64,000 nucleotides of DNA from UBA3792 sp045114775 (lineage in GTDB: Bacteria > Bacillota > Clostridia > Christensenellales > CAG-138): NCBI GenBank assembly GCA_045114775.1, contig JBGULC010000012.1, forward strand, positions 165,462 through 229,461, given 5' to 3'. The notes under the pieces are model-generated. The model ran no database searches. It saw nothing but the letters and a program-made list of their open reading frames with translations, and had not been told where the DNA came from. The position numbers were made by a program, and so were the translations under genes. Below, one piece after another: positions 49,969 through 59,177 of the stretch (positions are counted from its first letter, which is position 1; every line of letters starts with the position of its first letter).

Positions 49969-50711
49969 TTCTGTTCCTCCCAAAATGCGATTGCATGATC
50001 GAACCACGGCTCGGCGTTCGTGCCCTTCGCAAGACCCACGCCATGGCCGACCCCTTCAAATTCGTCGTGCCGGTACGGGACGCTCGCCCGTTCCATTGCC
50101 CGGACGAGCATCCGGCTGTTCAAAGGATCGACCGATGCGTCCGCCGTACCGCACCAGACGTACGTCGGCGGGAAGTCCTTTGTGACGTGATTTTCCACGG
50201 AGGTCCGTTCGATCTGCTCCGCGGACGGCGCTTTGCCGAGCAGCGTCTCCCGGCTGACCGCATGGGTCTTATTGCCCATCGTGATCACCGGATAGGTTAA
50301 AATCAGCGCGTTCGGCTTCGGCGTATCGTGCAGTCCCGCTTCATAGCCTGCGGCAAGGTGTCCGCCCGCCGACGCTCCCCAGAGCGACCAGTTTTCCGTA
50401 TCGAGGTTCCATTCCGCCGCGCGGGAAAAGATCTCGGAGAGCGCGCGGTCAAGGTCCTGCTGCGGCGCGGGATACTGCGCTTTTTTCTTGACGCGGTAGT
50501 ACACGACGATCGCGTGATATCCCTTCTCGTTCAGCGCCTTTGCAAACGGCAGCCCTTCCACATAGGAACAGACCATGCGGTACGCGCCGCCGGGCACGAT
50601 CACCGCGAACGGATGCTTTTTACCGTCCTTCAGAAGATACGGCTTGAGCCCTCTGCGGTTCGGTCGCCAGAAGTCGTAAGCCGCTTCCAGTTTTTCAGCA
50701 AGCGTTCTCAT
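49965..50711 (-). CDS. Alpha/beta-hydrolase esterase (acetylesterase-like)
   Basis: A 248-residue serine hydrolase. The oxyanion segment VIVPGGAYRMVC, the nucleophile elbow GASAGGHLA, the Asp-containing WCGTADASVDPLNS and the His of GVGHGVGLAKG form a complete active site. The family includes carbohydrate acetylesterases. No signal peptide, so it acts inside the cell, probably removing acyl groups from imported rhamnosides before GH78 acts. Overlaps both neighbours by 4 bases, which decides the start. Confidence 0.88.
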   Translation of the reverse strand: MRTLAEKLEAAYDFWRPNRRGLKPYLLKDGKKHPFAVIVPGGAYRMVCSYVEGLPFAKALNEKGYHAIVVYYRVKKKAQYPAPQQDLDRALSEIFSRAAEWNLDTENWSLWGASAGGHLAAGYEAGLHDTPKPNALILTYPVITMGNKTHAVSRETLLGKAPSAEQIERTSVENHVTKDFPPTYVWCGTADASVDPLNSRMLVRAMERASVPYRHDEFEGVGHGVGLAKGTNAEPWFDHAIAFWEEQK

Positions 50712-52279
50712 TCGGCGTTCTCCGTCGCTTTCGCGTTCTCCGCCTCGTGCCGCGCCTTGATCTCCGCCTGCTCCTTGGACAGATTCTTTTCCACGTTGAC
50801 GAACCAAAGGATCACGGCAGAGATGATGCCCGTAAAGACCTCAAGCCCGACGAATGCGAAGGTGAACATATTCTTGACGGAATCCGGCTGTTGGAACGCA
50901 ACGGTATAGATCCCCTTTGCATTCGCTTCGATCTCAGCCAGCGGGATCTGCGAGATTCTGCTTCCGATCACGGTCGCAGCGTCGGCAAACGCGGGGTAAC
51001 CGGCCTCTGCCGCAGCTTTGAACTCCATCGGTTCGACATAGCCCGTTCTGAACAGCAGCAGGTTGAACACGCCGGTGATGATGCCGACCATTGCGACCGC
51101 AATGATGTTATAAACCGACATTGCGTTGCCGTCGACGCGCTTGCCCGTTTTCCATTCCAGATGGTCAAGGCAGTCGGCGAACAGCGCCATAAAGACATAA
51201 GCGCAAGGGAGCCCACCGATGTTTTTGATGAACTGACCAATCAGCACCCACACAAGACTGGGCTGCGGCATCATGCTGGCGATCCAGCAGATCAGCGAAC
51301 CGACTGCATAGATCACAAAGCCCCACATGGTGACGTTGCGCTTGCCGAACTTCTTTGCCAAGGGCCAGACGGCGAAGATGCCGATGCCCATCGGGATCCC
51401 GCCGAGCACGGAGACCAAAACCTGCGTCTTTCCGTCGTTGTAGGTGCCGAGTACGTAGTTGCAGTAATAGACCAGGCCGATGTTTTTCATGCACGTGCCG
51501 ACCGTATAGATGAAGAAATAGATATAGATCAACACCATATACTTGTCGGTGAAGATGATCTTCAGGCATTCCTTAAACGACATCGTCTTGTCCGTCCGGT
51601 CGCCCGCCTCCTCAGTCAGACGCTCCTTCGTGAAGAAATACTCCATGAGCGTGAGCGGCAACGCAAGGATCGAGATGATGCTCATCAGTGTGATCCATTT
51701 CGCTTTGTCGACGCCGATGGCGGGCATGACGAGCATCGGGAACACGAGTGCGACAAGGATGCCGCTCATCATGATCGTCGCGATCTGATTGAAGACCGAG
51801 AGCCCGCCGCGCGCTTTGCTGTCGCGCGTACTGAGCGGCACCATGAGGTTATGGCTCATGTTGAAGATCGTGCAAGCGAACGAGTAGAAGAGGTTGTAGG
51901 AGACCATGACCCACACGATCTTGACCGTATCGCTTGCTTCCGGCACGGTAAAGAGCAGAATGCCCGTAAGCGGAACAAGGAACGCGGACAGCAGCAGCCA
52001 CGGACGCGCCTTGCCCTCCTTGGTATGCGTACGGTCGATAACGCGGCCCATGATGATGTTGGTGACCGCGTCGATGACCTTGCTGATGATCGGGAAAATG
52101 AAGAGGAACATGCCTCCCCAAAGGCCTTTCAGCTTCAGAACGTCGGTATAATACACGTTCAGATAGGTCGCGAGCACCGCGTTCAGCAGAAGCGCGCCGG
52201 CAGGCCCCAGAAGGTAGCCCAGCCATTTTTCCTTTGCGGTGACATTCTCGGTCTTGATCAGACTTCCCGGCAGTTTCAT
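50708..52279 (-). CDS. GPH-family sugar:cation symporter
   Basis: A 523-residue, 12-helix MFS transporter of the glycoside-pentoside-hexuronide group. It begins KEKWLGYLLGPAGALLLNAVLATYLNVYYTDVL and has the family motif VIDAVTNIIMGRVIDRTHTKEGKARPWLL, with GVFAVWPLAKKFGKRNVTMWG-like features in the second half. Probably imports rhamnose-containing oligosaccharides with a cation. Placed between GH3 and esterase, with 4-base overlaps on both sides. Confidence 0.92.
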   Translation of the reverse strand: MKLPGSLIKTENVTAKEKWLGYLLGPAGALLLNAVLATYLNVYYTDVLKLKGLWGGMFLFIFPIISKVIDAVTNIIMGRVIDRTHTKEGKARPWLLLSAFLVPLTGILLFTVPEASDTVKIVWVMVSYNLFYSFACTIFNMSHNLMVPLSTRDSKARGGLSVFNQIATIMMSGILVALVFPMLVMPAIGVDKAKWITLMSIISILALPLTLMEYFFTKERLTEEAGDRTDKTMSFKECLKIIFTDKYMVLIYIYFFIYTVGTCMKNIGLVYYCNYVLGTYNDGKTQVLVSVLGGIPMGIGIFAVWPLAKKFGKRNVTMWGFVIYAVGSLICWIASMMPQPSLVWVLIGQFIKNIGGLPCAYVFMALFADCLDHLEWKTGKRVDGNAMSVYNIIAVAMVGIITGVFNLLLFRTGYVEPMEFKAAAEAGYPAFADAATVIGSRISQIPLAEIEANAKGIYTVAFQQPDSVKNMFTFAFVGLEVFTGIISAVILWFVNVEKNLSKEQAEIKARHEAENAKATENAE

Positions 52280-54414
52280 GCGTTACTCTCCTCCTTCGGC
52301 AGTTTCGGCACCTTGATCTTCGTGATAAAGCAGCGGATCCCCTTGAAAAGATGTCCGTTGGTCAGCTCCGCAAAGCCCTGCGCGATATTGAAAGGCATCT
52401 GCTTTCCCGCGCACATCGACAGCGACCGCGGCGAATTGCTGTCCATGATCCGCTTCATAAAGAACGCGCCCTTGATCGCGTTGTCGCGCTCCGGTCCCTC
52501 CGGCAGCTTCTTCGCCTGCCGCATCTGCTTCTTGACCACCGAAAGCACGGCGTTGTAAAGGATGCGGCCCATAAAGCTTTGGTTGAGATCGGTGAAGCGC
52601 GATTCCGTCGTCACCGGGAAACGCGGCTTCTCCTCCGGGACGACGTATTCGTCGGAATACGCCGTTTCCGACTCGTCTTCGACCGTGATCGAGACCGTCT
52701 TCGATTCGCCCGGCTCCAGATAGACCTTCCGAAAGCCTTTGAGTTCCCCGTCAAGGAACAGCTGCGCGACCTCGCCGCCGAAGCGGTCGCCGGTGTTGGT
52801 GACCGTCTGCGTGTACACATCCCCGTTCTTCTCCCATTCGGAATGCGCAAACGTCGTGTAGGAGAGCCCGAAGCCGAACGGGAAGCGCAATGGAAGATTG
52901 TGCTTGTTATAATACCGGTATCCGACCTCCGTCCCCTCGGCGTAGATCTCGCAGAGGTTCTTGCCGAAGGTCTCATGATCCGGAACATCCTCGTAGCGCA
53001 TCGGCCATGTCTCGGCAAGCTTTCCGGACGGGTTTTTCACGCCGAACAGCAGGTCATAGACCGCCGCGCCGCCGTTCTGCCCCGGCAGGTACATGTTCAG
53101 GATCGCGTCAACCTTTTCGCAGAACGGAAGCTCGACCGGAGAACCGCCGAACAGCACGACGACGGTCTTCTTTCCGCTCGCGGCAAGCTCGTCGATCAGC
53201 CTGAGGTGACTTTCCGGCAGCCGCATATCCTCACGGTCGCAGCCCTCGGACTCGTATTCGTCCGTCAGACCCGCAAAGATCAGCACCGTATCGCTGTCTT
53301 CAAGCGCATACGTTTTCACGCCGTGCGTCTCAAAGGCGTCCTTCGGCGTCGTGACCTTCGTCGGGCGGATCATCGAACTGCCCGCGCCCTGATAGCGCAT
53401 GTTCGCAAAGAGCTCGCCCGCAACGTGCAGCTTTTCCGTGCCGGAAAGCGGCAGCACGCCGTTGTTTTTCAGCAGCACCGCGGAATCCGCCGCGATCTCG
53501 GCGGCAAGCGCGTGATGCGCGTCCCAGTCCACGGGCTTGGGATCGGCAGGCATTGCATATCGGTCGACCCAATTCAGGATATTGCGGCACGCCTTGTCAA
53601 GATCTTCCATCGGCAGCGAACCGTTTTGAACCCCGTCCAGGATCCGGCGGCGGCAGATCGCCGTATCGCCCGGCATTTCAAGATCGAGCCCGGCTTTGAG
53701 GCTTGCGACGCGGTCGTGCATGGCGCCCCAGTCGGTCATCACGACGCCGTCGAAGCCCCATTCTTTGCGCAGCACATCGGTTAAAAGCCATTTGTTTTCA
53801 GAGCAGAACGTACCGTTGATCTGATTATACGCGCACATGACCGTCGCGGGATGCGCATGCTTTACGATATACTCGAATTGCTTCAGGTAAATCTCTCGCA
53901 TCGTCTTTTCGGATGCGACCGAATTGCCCATGAAGCGATAGTTTTCGGAATTGTTCAGCGCGAAATGCTTGACGGAAACGCCGACGCCCTTCGACTGGAC
54001 CCCCATGATCTCCGCGGCGCCCATCACGCCCGCCAGATACGGGTCCTCTGAGAAATACTCAAAGTTTCTTCCGCAGAGCGGATCGCGTTTGATATTGACC
54101 CCGGGACCCAGAAGCGTATTGACGCCGTAGTACCGGCACTCCTCCGCGATCGCCTCGCCCATCTTCCGCGTGTTCTCCGGGTTCCAGCTCGACGCCGTCG
54201 CCGCGGCGGTCGGGAACGCGGTCGCCGGATCGCTTTCGGAAACGCCGTTGTCGCCGCCCTCCTTCTGGACCCGCAGCCCGTGCGGCCCGTCCGACATCCG
54301 AAGGCTCGGTATATTGAGCCGTGGGATCGGATTCGTATACATGAAGTCCGTACCGGAAACCAGCGCCGCCTTTTCCTCTACCGTCATTTCCCGCAGGATC
54401 CGTTCGATGTCCAT
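52276..54414 (-). CDS. Glycoside hydrolase family 3 (beta-glucosidase-like)
   Basis: A 712-residue enzyme without signal peptide. The N-terminal TIM-barrel has LRMSDGPHGLR, GPGVNIKRDPLCGRNFEYFSEDP and VKHFALNNSE, with the catalytic Asp in GVVMTDWGAMHD. The second alpha/beta domain and a C-terminal fibronectin-III-like domain (GEVAQLFLDGELKGFRKVYLEPGES) follow. Likely removes beta-linked glucose or similar from imported rhamnosyl-glucosides such as rutinosides. First gene of the rhamnoside operon. Confidence 0.94.
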   Translation of the reverse strand: MDIERILREMTVEEKAALVSGTDFMYTNPIPRLNIPSLRMSDGPHGLRVQKEGGDNGVSESDPATAFPTAAATASSWNPENTRKMGEAIAEECRYYGVNTLLGPGVNIKRDPLCGRNFEYFSEDPYLAGVMGAAEIMGVQSKGVGVSVKHFALNNSENYRFMGNSVASEKTMREIYLKQFEYIVKHAHPATVMCAYNQINGTFCSENKWLLTDVLRKEWGFDGVVMTDWGAMHDRVASLKAGLDLEMPGDTAICRRRILDGVQNGSLPMEDLDKACRNILNWVDRYAMPADPKPVDWDAHHALAAEIAADSAVLLKNNGVLPLSGTEKLHVAGELFANMRYQGAGSSMIRPTKVTTPKDAFETHGVKTYALEDSDTVLIFAGLTDEYESEGCDREDMRLPESHLRLIDELAASGKKTVVVLFGGSPVELPFCEKVDAILNMYLPGQNGGAAVYDLLFGVKNPSGKLAETWPMRYEDVPDHETFGKNLCEIYAEGTEVGYRYYNKHNLPLRFPFGFGLSYTTFAHSEWEKNGDVYTQTVTNTGDRFGGEVAQLFLDGELKGFRKVYLEPGESKTVSITVEDESETAYSDEYVVPEEKPRFPVTTESRFTDLNQSFMGRILYNAVLSVVKKQMRQAKKLPEGPERDNAIKGAFFMKRIMDSNSPRSLSMCAGKQMPFNIAQGFAELTNGHLFKGIRCFITKIKVPKLPKEESNA

Positions 54415-54470
54415 AGAGAACCCTCCTCTGCTTTTCTGACAACATTATAGAATACCCGTCGTAATTTGTA

Positions 54471-54499
54471 TTGCATTATTGTATGATTTTTCGTATAAT
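54471..54499 (+). promoter_or_regulatory. Promoter of the AraC-type regulator
   Basis: TTGCAT, 17-base spacer, TATAAT. The same AT-rich interval holds TTGTAT at 54466 and 54479 and would also carry the divergent GH3 promoter (possible TTGCAA, 16, TATTCT on the minus strand). Confidence 0.65.
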
Positions 54500-54521
54500 T
54501 GTAATGAATCGGAGGTATGAT

Positions 54522-55715
54522 ATGGACGTATTCGATCTGAGGTATATCGTCAAGTCGGTCGGCGTGCTTTCGGGCGTGCCGGTACGGCTGTATGAACACG
54601 GAATCCGCACGTTTTCGCTGTTTCCGGCAAAGCTTCCGAAGGACCCGATGACGCTGTATGAACAGGAGATCCTTTCGATCAAAGCGCACGTCGGCTACTT
54701 CGTTTCGCCGCTGTTTCATTATTACGGCGTCATCAATGGAAAGGACGCGGCGATCGTGATCGGACCGACCTCGCAGGTCATGGCAGGCGAACAGGAGCTT
54801 AAGGAGCTTGCGTTCCGGCTCGACGTCGCAAAGGAGGACGCCGCCGCGTTCATTGCGGGCATGAACGGCGTCACGCGGCTGCCGGTGGAAACGCTTCTGC
54901 AGCTGATGTGCACGCTGAACCATTTTCTGAACGGCGGCGAAGCGCTTGCCATTTCGGACGTTGCGATCTGCGGCGACGAGCAGCAGGCGATCAAGATGAG
55001 CGTGGAGCGGCGCCGCACGGCGCGCGTTTATGAGGAAGCGCCGCATCCGAAAGAAACGCACAATGCGCTTGCGCTCGAGGAAGCGCTGATGGAGATCGTA
55101 CGAAAGGGCGATTCCGTCGCATTGAGGCGTTGGCTGACGGATGCTCCGGCGATCCGCGGCGGTACGATCGCGCCGAACCAACTGCGGCAGCTCAAAAACA
55201 CGTTCATCGTCTCCGTGACGCTGACGTCGCGCGCGGCAATCCGCGGCGGCATGCGTGAGGACGACGCATTTACCCTGTCCGACGGTTATATCCAAAGGGT
55301 CGAGCTTTTGTCCGATCCTGGCCGGATCATGAATCTGCAGTACAACATGATCCTCGAATTCACCGAACAGGTTGAAAAACTGCACCGCACGAAGCACGAA
55401 ACAAAGCTTGCGTCGGACGTAGCGAACTACGTGCGGCATCACCTTTCCGAACCGGTCAGCACCGAAAAAATGGCGCGGGAATTCTTCCTGAGCCGCCCAT
55501 ACCTCTCGGCAAAATTCCGGCAGGAAACCGGTGAAACGCTGACCGATTTCATTCTCCGCGAAAAAACGGAGGAAGCCAAACGACTCCTCCGCTATTCCGA
55601 CAAACCCGCCGCCGCGATCGGCGCCTATCTCGGCTTCTCCTCCCACGGTCATTTCATCCGCGTGTTCAAAAAATATGCAGGCCGGACCCCGAACGACTAT
55701 CGCGCCGGCCAATGA
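54522..55715 (+). CDS. AraC-family transcriptional regulator of the rhamnoside operon
   Basis: A 397-residue regulator. The C-terminal 100 residues contain two helix-turn-helix motifs (VSTEKMAREFFLSRPYLSAKFRQETGETLTDFI and DKPAAAIGAYLGFSSHGHFIRVFKKYAGRTPNDYR, the AraC signature). The N-terminal 270 residues are an effector or sensing domain of unclear fold. GGAGG lies 6 bases before the start at 54522. Divergent from the GH3-led operon, so it is the probable activator responding to rhamnose or the imported glycoside. Confidence 0.93.
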   Translation: MDVFDLRYIVKSVGVLSGVPVRLYEHGIRTFSLFPAKLPKDPMTLYEQEILSIKAHVGYFVSPLFHYYGVINGKDAAIVIGPTSQVMAGEQELKELAFRLDVAKEDAAAFIAGMNGVTRLPVETLLQLMCTLNHFLNGGEALAISDVAICGDEQQAIKMSVERRRTARVYEEAPHPKETHNALALEEALMEIVRKGDSVALRRWLTDAPAIRGGTIAPNQLRQLKNTFIVSVTLTSRAAIRGGMREDDAFTLSDGYIQRVELLSDPGRIMNLQYNMILEFTEQVEKLHRTKHETKLASDVANYVRHHLSEPVSTEKMAREFFLSRPYLSAKFRQETGETLTDFILREKTEEAKRLLRYSDKPAAAIGAYLGFSSHGHFIRVFKKYAGRTPNDYRAGQ

Positions 55716-55917
55716 GCCGCAAATGCAGCACACGAAAGATACGACGGCGATCCACTTTACTCGAGCGGTGTCCTTTTCCGCGTCCGGCGCGGATTGGTTC
55801 GACGCTGCCGTAATGCTGAACATCCGCTATACGGGATCGGCGGAATAGCGGGCGTACGGTTAAAGCTTTGTGCCGGATCCCGGCGACACCCCCTGCGCGT
55901 AAAACGAATACCGTCCT

Positions 55918-56868
55918 TCAATGATTCAAAAGCATCCCGTCGCCGAACACGCGCCGGATATAGTCGCGTGTAATTCGCTCATACCGCGGGCGATCGACGA
56001 GAAAGCTCAGACCGTGCCCCGCGTTCGGGAAGGTGTGCAGCGCGATCTTCTCCGGGTTCGCCGCGGCGATCCTCCGTCCCATCTCGCAGGGAACGAAGCG
56101 ATCGTCCTCGCCGTGGATCAGCAGGATCGGGACCGGCGAACGCTTCACCGCCTCCGCAGCGTCGGCAGCCGTCGGATCGAATCCGCCGAAGATCCTTGCG
56201 CCGAGCGATGCGAAGAACCAGACCAGCCACGGCGGGAGCTTTCGATCGACCGCAACCTTTCGGATGATCTCCTTCGGGCTTGTAAACGGCGCGTCTGCGA
56301 CGATCCCCTTCACATTGTCCGGCAGTTCAAGCCCCGACGCCATCAGCACGGTCGCCGCGCCCATCGAGATTCCGCAAAGCAGGATCGGCGTTCGTTCGCC
56401 GAAACGCCCCCGCGCCCACTCGATCCACGTCAAGCAATCGCGGCGTTCCTTAACCCCGAAGGTGATCACGTGCCCTGCGCTCGTGCAATGCGCGCGCTCC
56501 TCGATCATCAGCACGTTGAAGCCTTCCTCGCAATAAAACTGCGTTCCGCCCGAAAAATCGCGCGAAGGCGTTCCGCGGTAACCGTGGAACAGGATCGCAA
56601 GCGGCGCGCCGTCCTTCCGATGATAGTACCGACCGGCAAGGCGCAGCCCGTCAAAGGACGTTACGCCGACGCGTTCGAAGGGCTTTGCGTTCAGCGTACG
56701 GATCATCTCCGTGATCTCCTCCAGCAGCGGATCGGTCTGGTCCGAACGCGGAATATTGAGATCGTCATTCTGCCATTTATTCGGCGATCGGAAAATGATC
56801 CGGAACACGGCGTACGCAGCGCACAGAACGATTGCCGCAAGCCCCAGAAAACAGTATAATACGATCAT
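55918..56868 (-). CDS. Membrane-anchored alpha/beta hydrolase
   Basis: A 316-residue protein with an N-terminal helix (LYCFLGLAAIVLCAAYAVFRIIF), then an alpha/beta-hydrolase domain: ILFHGYRGTPSRD (oxyanion), GISMGAATVLMAS (nucleophile Ser), HGEDDRFVP (Asp) and NAGHGLSF (His). This is the BAAT/YqkD-like group of serine peptidases or esterases. The start at MIVLYC has GGGAG about 6 bases upstream. Not part of the rhamnose operon; transcribed divergently from the pyruvate kinase gene. Confidence 0.88.
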   Translation of the reverse strand: MIVLYCFLGLAAIVLCAAYAVFRIIFRSPNKWQNDDLNIPRSDQTDPLLEEITEMIRTLNAKPFERVGVTSFDGLRLAGRYYHRKDGAPLAILFHGYRGTPSRDFSGGTQFYCEEGFNVLMIEERAHCTSAGHVITFGVKERRDCLTWIEWARGRFGERTPILLCGISMGAATVLMASGLELPDNVKGIVADAPFTSPKEIIRKVAVDRKLPPWLVWFFASLGARIFGGFDPTAADAAEAVKRSPVPILLIHGEDDRFVPCEMGRRIAAANPEKIALHTFPNAGHGLSFLVDRPRYERITRDYIRRVFGDGMLLNH

Positions 56869-56910
56869 TTCGGTCTCCCTCCGCATTCAGTATTATTACC
56901 ATATCATACC

Positions 56911-56929
56911 GCCTTGCGATTCGCAAGGC
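56911..56929. repeat. Inverted repeat between divergent genes
   Basis: GCCTTGCG-ATT-CGCAAGGC, perfect 8-bp arms and a 3-base loop, in the hydrolase/pyruvate-kinase intergenic region. Possible operator; function unknown. Confidence 0.5.
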
Positions 56930-56960
56930 ATTTTGATCTCCCCCGATCGCATTTTCGGAG

Positions 56961-56989
56961 TTTACGCGGCCCGAAAACCGTGATATAAT
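56961..56989 (+). promoter_or_regulatory. Promoter of the pyruvate kinase-like gene
   Basis: TTTACG, 17-base spacer, TATAAT with the TG extension (TGATATAAT), 33 bases before the start codon. Confidence 0.72.
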
Positions 56990-57022
56990 ACAATCACGAT
57001 TGAAGCAGGAGATAAAACGCAG

Positions 57023-58012
57023 ATGAAGCAGGTCAGGATCTACGGAACGCTAGGCCCCTCGTGCGCAAATCCGGAAACCCTTCGGGCGATGCTGTCGGAG
57101 GGCATGAACGGCGTTCGGCTGAACCTGTCTCATGCTGCGCTTGCGGAGGCGGCGGATCTGATCGACGCCTTTCAGAAGGCCGCCGAGGCCTGCGGCGTAC
57201 GCCCGGAGCTTCTCATCGACATGCAGGGACCGGAACTGCGGATCGGAACGCTCCGCTCCCCTTTCCCCCTGAACGTCGGAGACGCGATCGCCCCGGAAGC
57301 GCTGCCGTTTCCGGACGAGGTGCGCAGCGCTCTGCGTTCCGCGCCGATCGGGCAGGAGATCTTTTTGGACGACGGAAAGCTGCTGCTGAAGACAGAAAGC
57401 GCGGATCGGCTGCGCGTCATGCGCGGCGGCGTGCTTGAAAGCCGGAAAAGCGTCGCCCTGCCGGGGATCGCGATCCAAACGCCCGCCATGACCGAAGCCG
57501 ACCGGCGGCATATCAAGCTTGCGAAGCAATTCGGCGTGACCGGCGTGATGCAGCCGTTCGTGCGAAGCAAAACGGACCTGATCGAAGTGCGCCGCGCTTT
57601 GAACGAAGCCGGATGCGGAGATCTCCGGCTGTTTGCGAAGGTCGAAAATGCGGACGGGATCGCACATTTAAACGAGCTCATCCCGCATTGCGACGAGATC
57701 GTGATCGCGCGCGGCGATCTCGGCAACGCCATGCCGCTTTGGGAGCTGCCCGCGGTGCAGAAGCGCATTGCTGAGGCCTGCCGAAAAGCGGGCAGGGATT
57801 TCACGGTGGTCACGCAGATGCTCGACTCCATGACGCACCGCCCCGTGCCCACGCGCGCGGAGGTAAGCGATATTTTCAACGCGGTGCTCGACGGCGCGGC
57901 GTCCGTGATGCTGACCGGCGAAACAGCCTCCGGGGAATACCCATTGGAGGCGATCCGGTACCTGGTCCGCACGGTGCGCGAGGCGGAAGCGTATCGGGAC
58001 GGCCGCGGTTAA
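57023..58012 (+). CDS. Pyruvate kinase-like protein lacking the C-terminal domain
   Basis: A 329-residue protein. The active site appears complete: R32, N34, S36 and H37 in GVRLNLSHA, a reduced B domain (FLDDGKLLLK), K206/E208 in LFAKVEN, ARGDLG (229-234), TQMLDSM and TGETASGEYP (298-307). Ordinary bacterial pyruvate kinases are about 470 residues or more; this one stops just after the last barrel helix, so the allosteric C domain that normally forms the tetramer interface is absent. A stand-alone gene with its own promoter, followed by DUF362. It could be a true minimal kinase or an enzyme with another substrate. Confidence 0.85.
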   Translation: MKQVRIYGTLGPSCANPETLRAMLSEGMNGVRLNLSHAALAEAADLIDAFQKAAEACGVRPELLIDMQGPELRIGTLRSPFPLNVGDAIAPEALPFPDEVRSALRSAPIGQEIFLDDGKLLLKTESADRLRVMRGGVLESRKSVALPGIAIQTPAMTEADRRHIKLAKQFGVTGVMQPFVRSKTDLIEVRRALNEAGCGDLRLFAKVENADGIAHLNELIPHCDEIVIARGDLGNAMPLWELPAVQKRIAEACRKAGRDFTVVTQMLDSMTHRPVPTRAEVSDIFNAVLDGAASVMLTGETASGEYPLEAIRYLVRTVREAEAYRDGRG

Positions 58013-58078
58013 GCTTTCTTTGTAAAGAAACCCGTTATCGGGCAATAACAGATTATCATTTTTCAGGAGGTTCGAACC

Positions 58079-59128
58079 ATGAACGACAGGCATCCCGTGC
58101 CCGGCAAGGGCGGAGACCGATACGTCCCGTTTGAGGAGCGCGGCGGCGAAAGCTCCGTCGTGTTCTTTACCCGCGATCTCTCGGAACAGGGGCTTCTGAA
58201 GATCTTTGACCGCGTAAGCGCCGTTCTTTGCGGCAAGGTCGCGATCAAGCTGCACACCGGCGAGGCGGAAGGTCCGAACATCATTCCGCGTCCGTGGGTC
58301 AAAGAACTGATCGAAACACGCCTCTCCGACGCGGCGATCATCGAGACCAACACCTATTACGAGGGCAGCCGCTATACGACCGAGGAGCACCGCAAGACGC
58401 TCGAGACCAACGGCTGGACGTTCTGCCCGGTCGATATCACCGACGCGGACGGCGTGGCGGAATTGCCGGTAAAAGGAGGCAAATGGTTTCAGACCATGCA
58501 CGTCGGCAAGAGCATGTTAAGCTACGATTCTCTGCTTGTGCTGACGCACTTCAAGGGGCATATCATGGGCGGCTTCGGCGGCTCGAACAAGAACATCGGC
58601 ATCGGCTGCGCGGACGGACGGATCGGCAAAAAAGAGATCCACACCCCGGAGGGCTCGGACAATATGTGGGGCATCGCCGAGGAGGAGCTGATGGAACGCA
58701 TGACCGAAAGCACCAAGGCGACCGTCGATCACTTTGCGCCGCACGTCTGCTTCATCAACACGATGCGCAATATGTCGGTCTCCTGCGACTGCGAAGGCCC
58801 GGAGGCGGAACCGGTCGTGACGCCGGACGTCGGTATCGTTGCGTCGTTGGATATCCTCGCGGCGGACGCCGCGTGCGTGGATCTCATCTATGCGCTGCCG
58901 GAGCATGGCGGCAAGGCGATGATCGAGCGCATCGAAACGCGGCACGGTCACCGTCAGCTCAGCTATATGAAGGAGCTTAACATGGGCAACGATCGCTACA
59001 CGCTGATCGACCTCGACAACGGCGGCGCAGTCATAACCGCCGCGGAAGCGGTGAAGGACGTCGACCCGATGTGGGTCCCGGACCGCTACAACACCTTCCC
59101 CGGCCGCAACAAGCGCAAATACTCATAA
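58079..59128 (+). CDS. DUF362 family protein
   Basis: A 349-residue protein. KVAIKLHTGEAEGPNIIPRPWVKELIE, ETNTYYEGSRYTTEEHRKTL, THFKGHIMGGFGGSNKNIGIGCADGRIGKKEIH and VVTPDVGIVASLDILAADAACVDLIYA are the family core. DUF362 proteins often carry or accompany ferredoxin-like clusters; here only scattered Cys are seen, including CDCEG. AGGAGG lies 8 bases before the start, and the gene follows the pyruvate kinase-like gene by 66 bases, probably in one transcript. Function unknown. Confidence 0.88.
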   Translation: MNDRHPVPGKGGDRYVPFEERGGESSVVFFTRDLSEQGLLKIFDRVSAVLCGKVAIKLHTGEAEGPNIIPRPWVKELIETRLSDAAIIETNTYYEGSRYTTEEHRKTLETNGWTFCPVDITDADGVAELPVKGGKWFQTMHVGKSMLSYDSLLVLTHFKGHIMGGFGGSNKNIGIGCADGRIGKKEIHTPEGSDNMWGIAEEELMERMTESTKATVDHFAPHVCFINTMRNMSVSCDCEGPEAEPVVTPDVGIVASLDILAADAACVDLIYALPEHGGKAMIERIETRHGHRQLSYMKELNMGNDRYTLIDLDNGGAVITAAEAVKDVDPMWVPDRYNTFPGRNKRKYS

Positions 59129-59144
59129 GCGTCATAGAAACAGC

Positions 59145-59177
59145 GAACCGCCCGTGAAAACGAGCGGTTCTTTTTTT
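59145..59177 (+). terminator. Terminator after DUF362 gene
   Basis: GAACCGC / GCGGTTC with an inner CGT/ACG pairing and GAAA loop, followed by seven Ts. It lies between convergent genes. Confidence 0.9.

Noticed and set aside
54384..55823. Long open frame antisense to the AraC-type gene
   Set aside because: It mirrors the codon bias of the real gene, has no ribosome site and no recognisable domain. The same applies to long antisense frames over glmS, pyrG, glnA, the GPH transporter, GH3, alr, hydA and yibE/F.
55723..55848. 41-codon open frame after the AraC-type gene
   Set aside because: No ribosome site, no promoter and no recognised motif; likely chance or a worn remnant.
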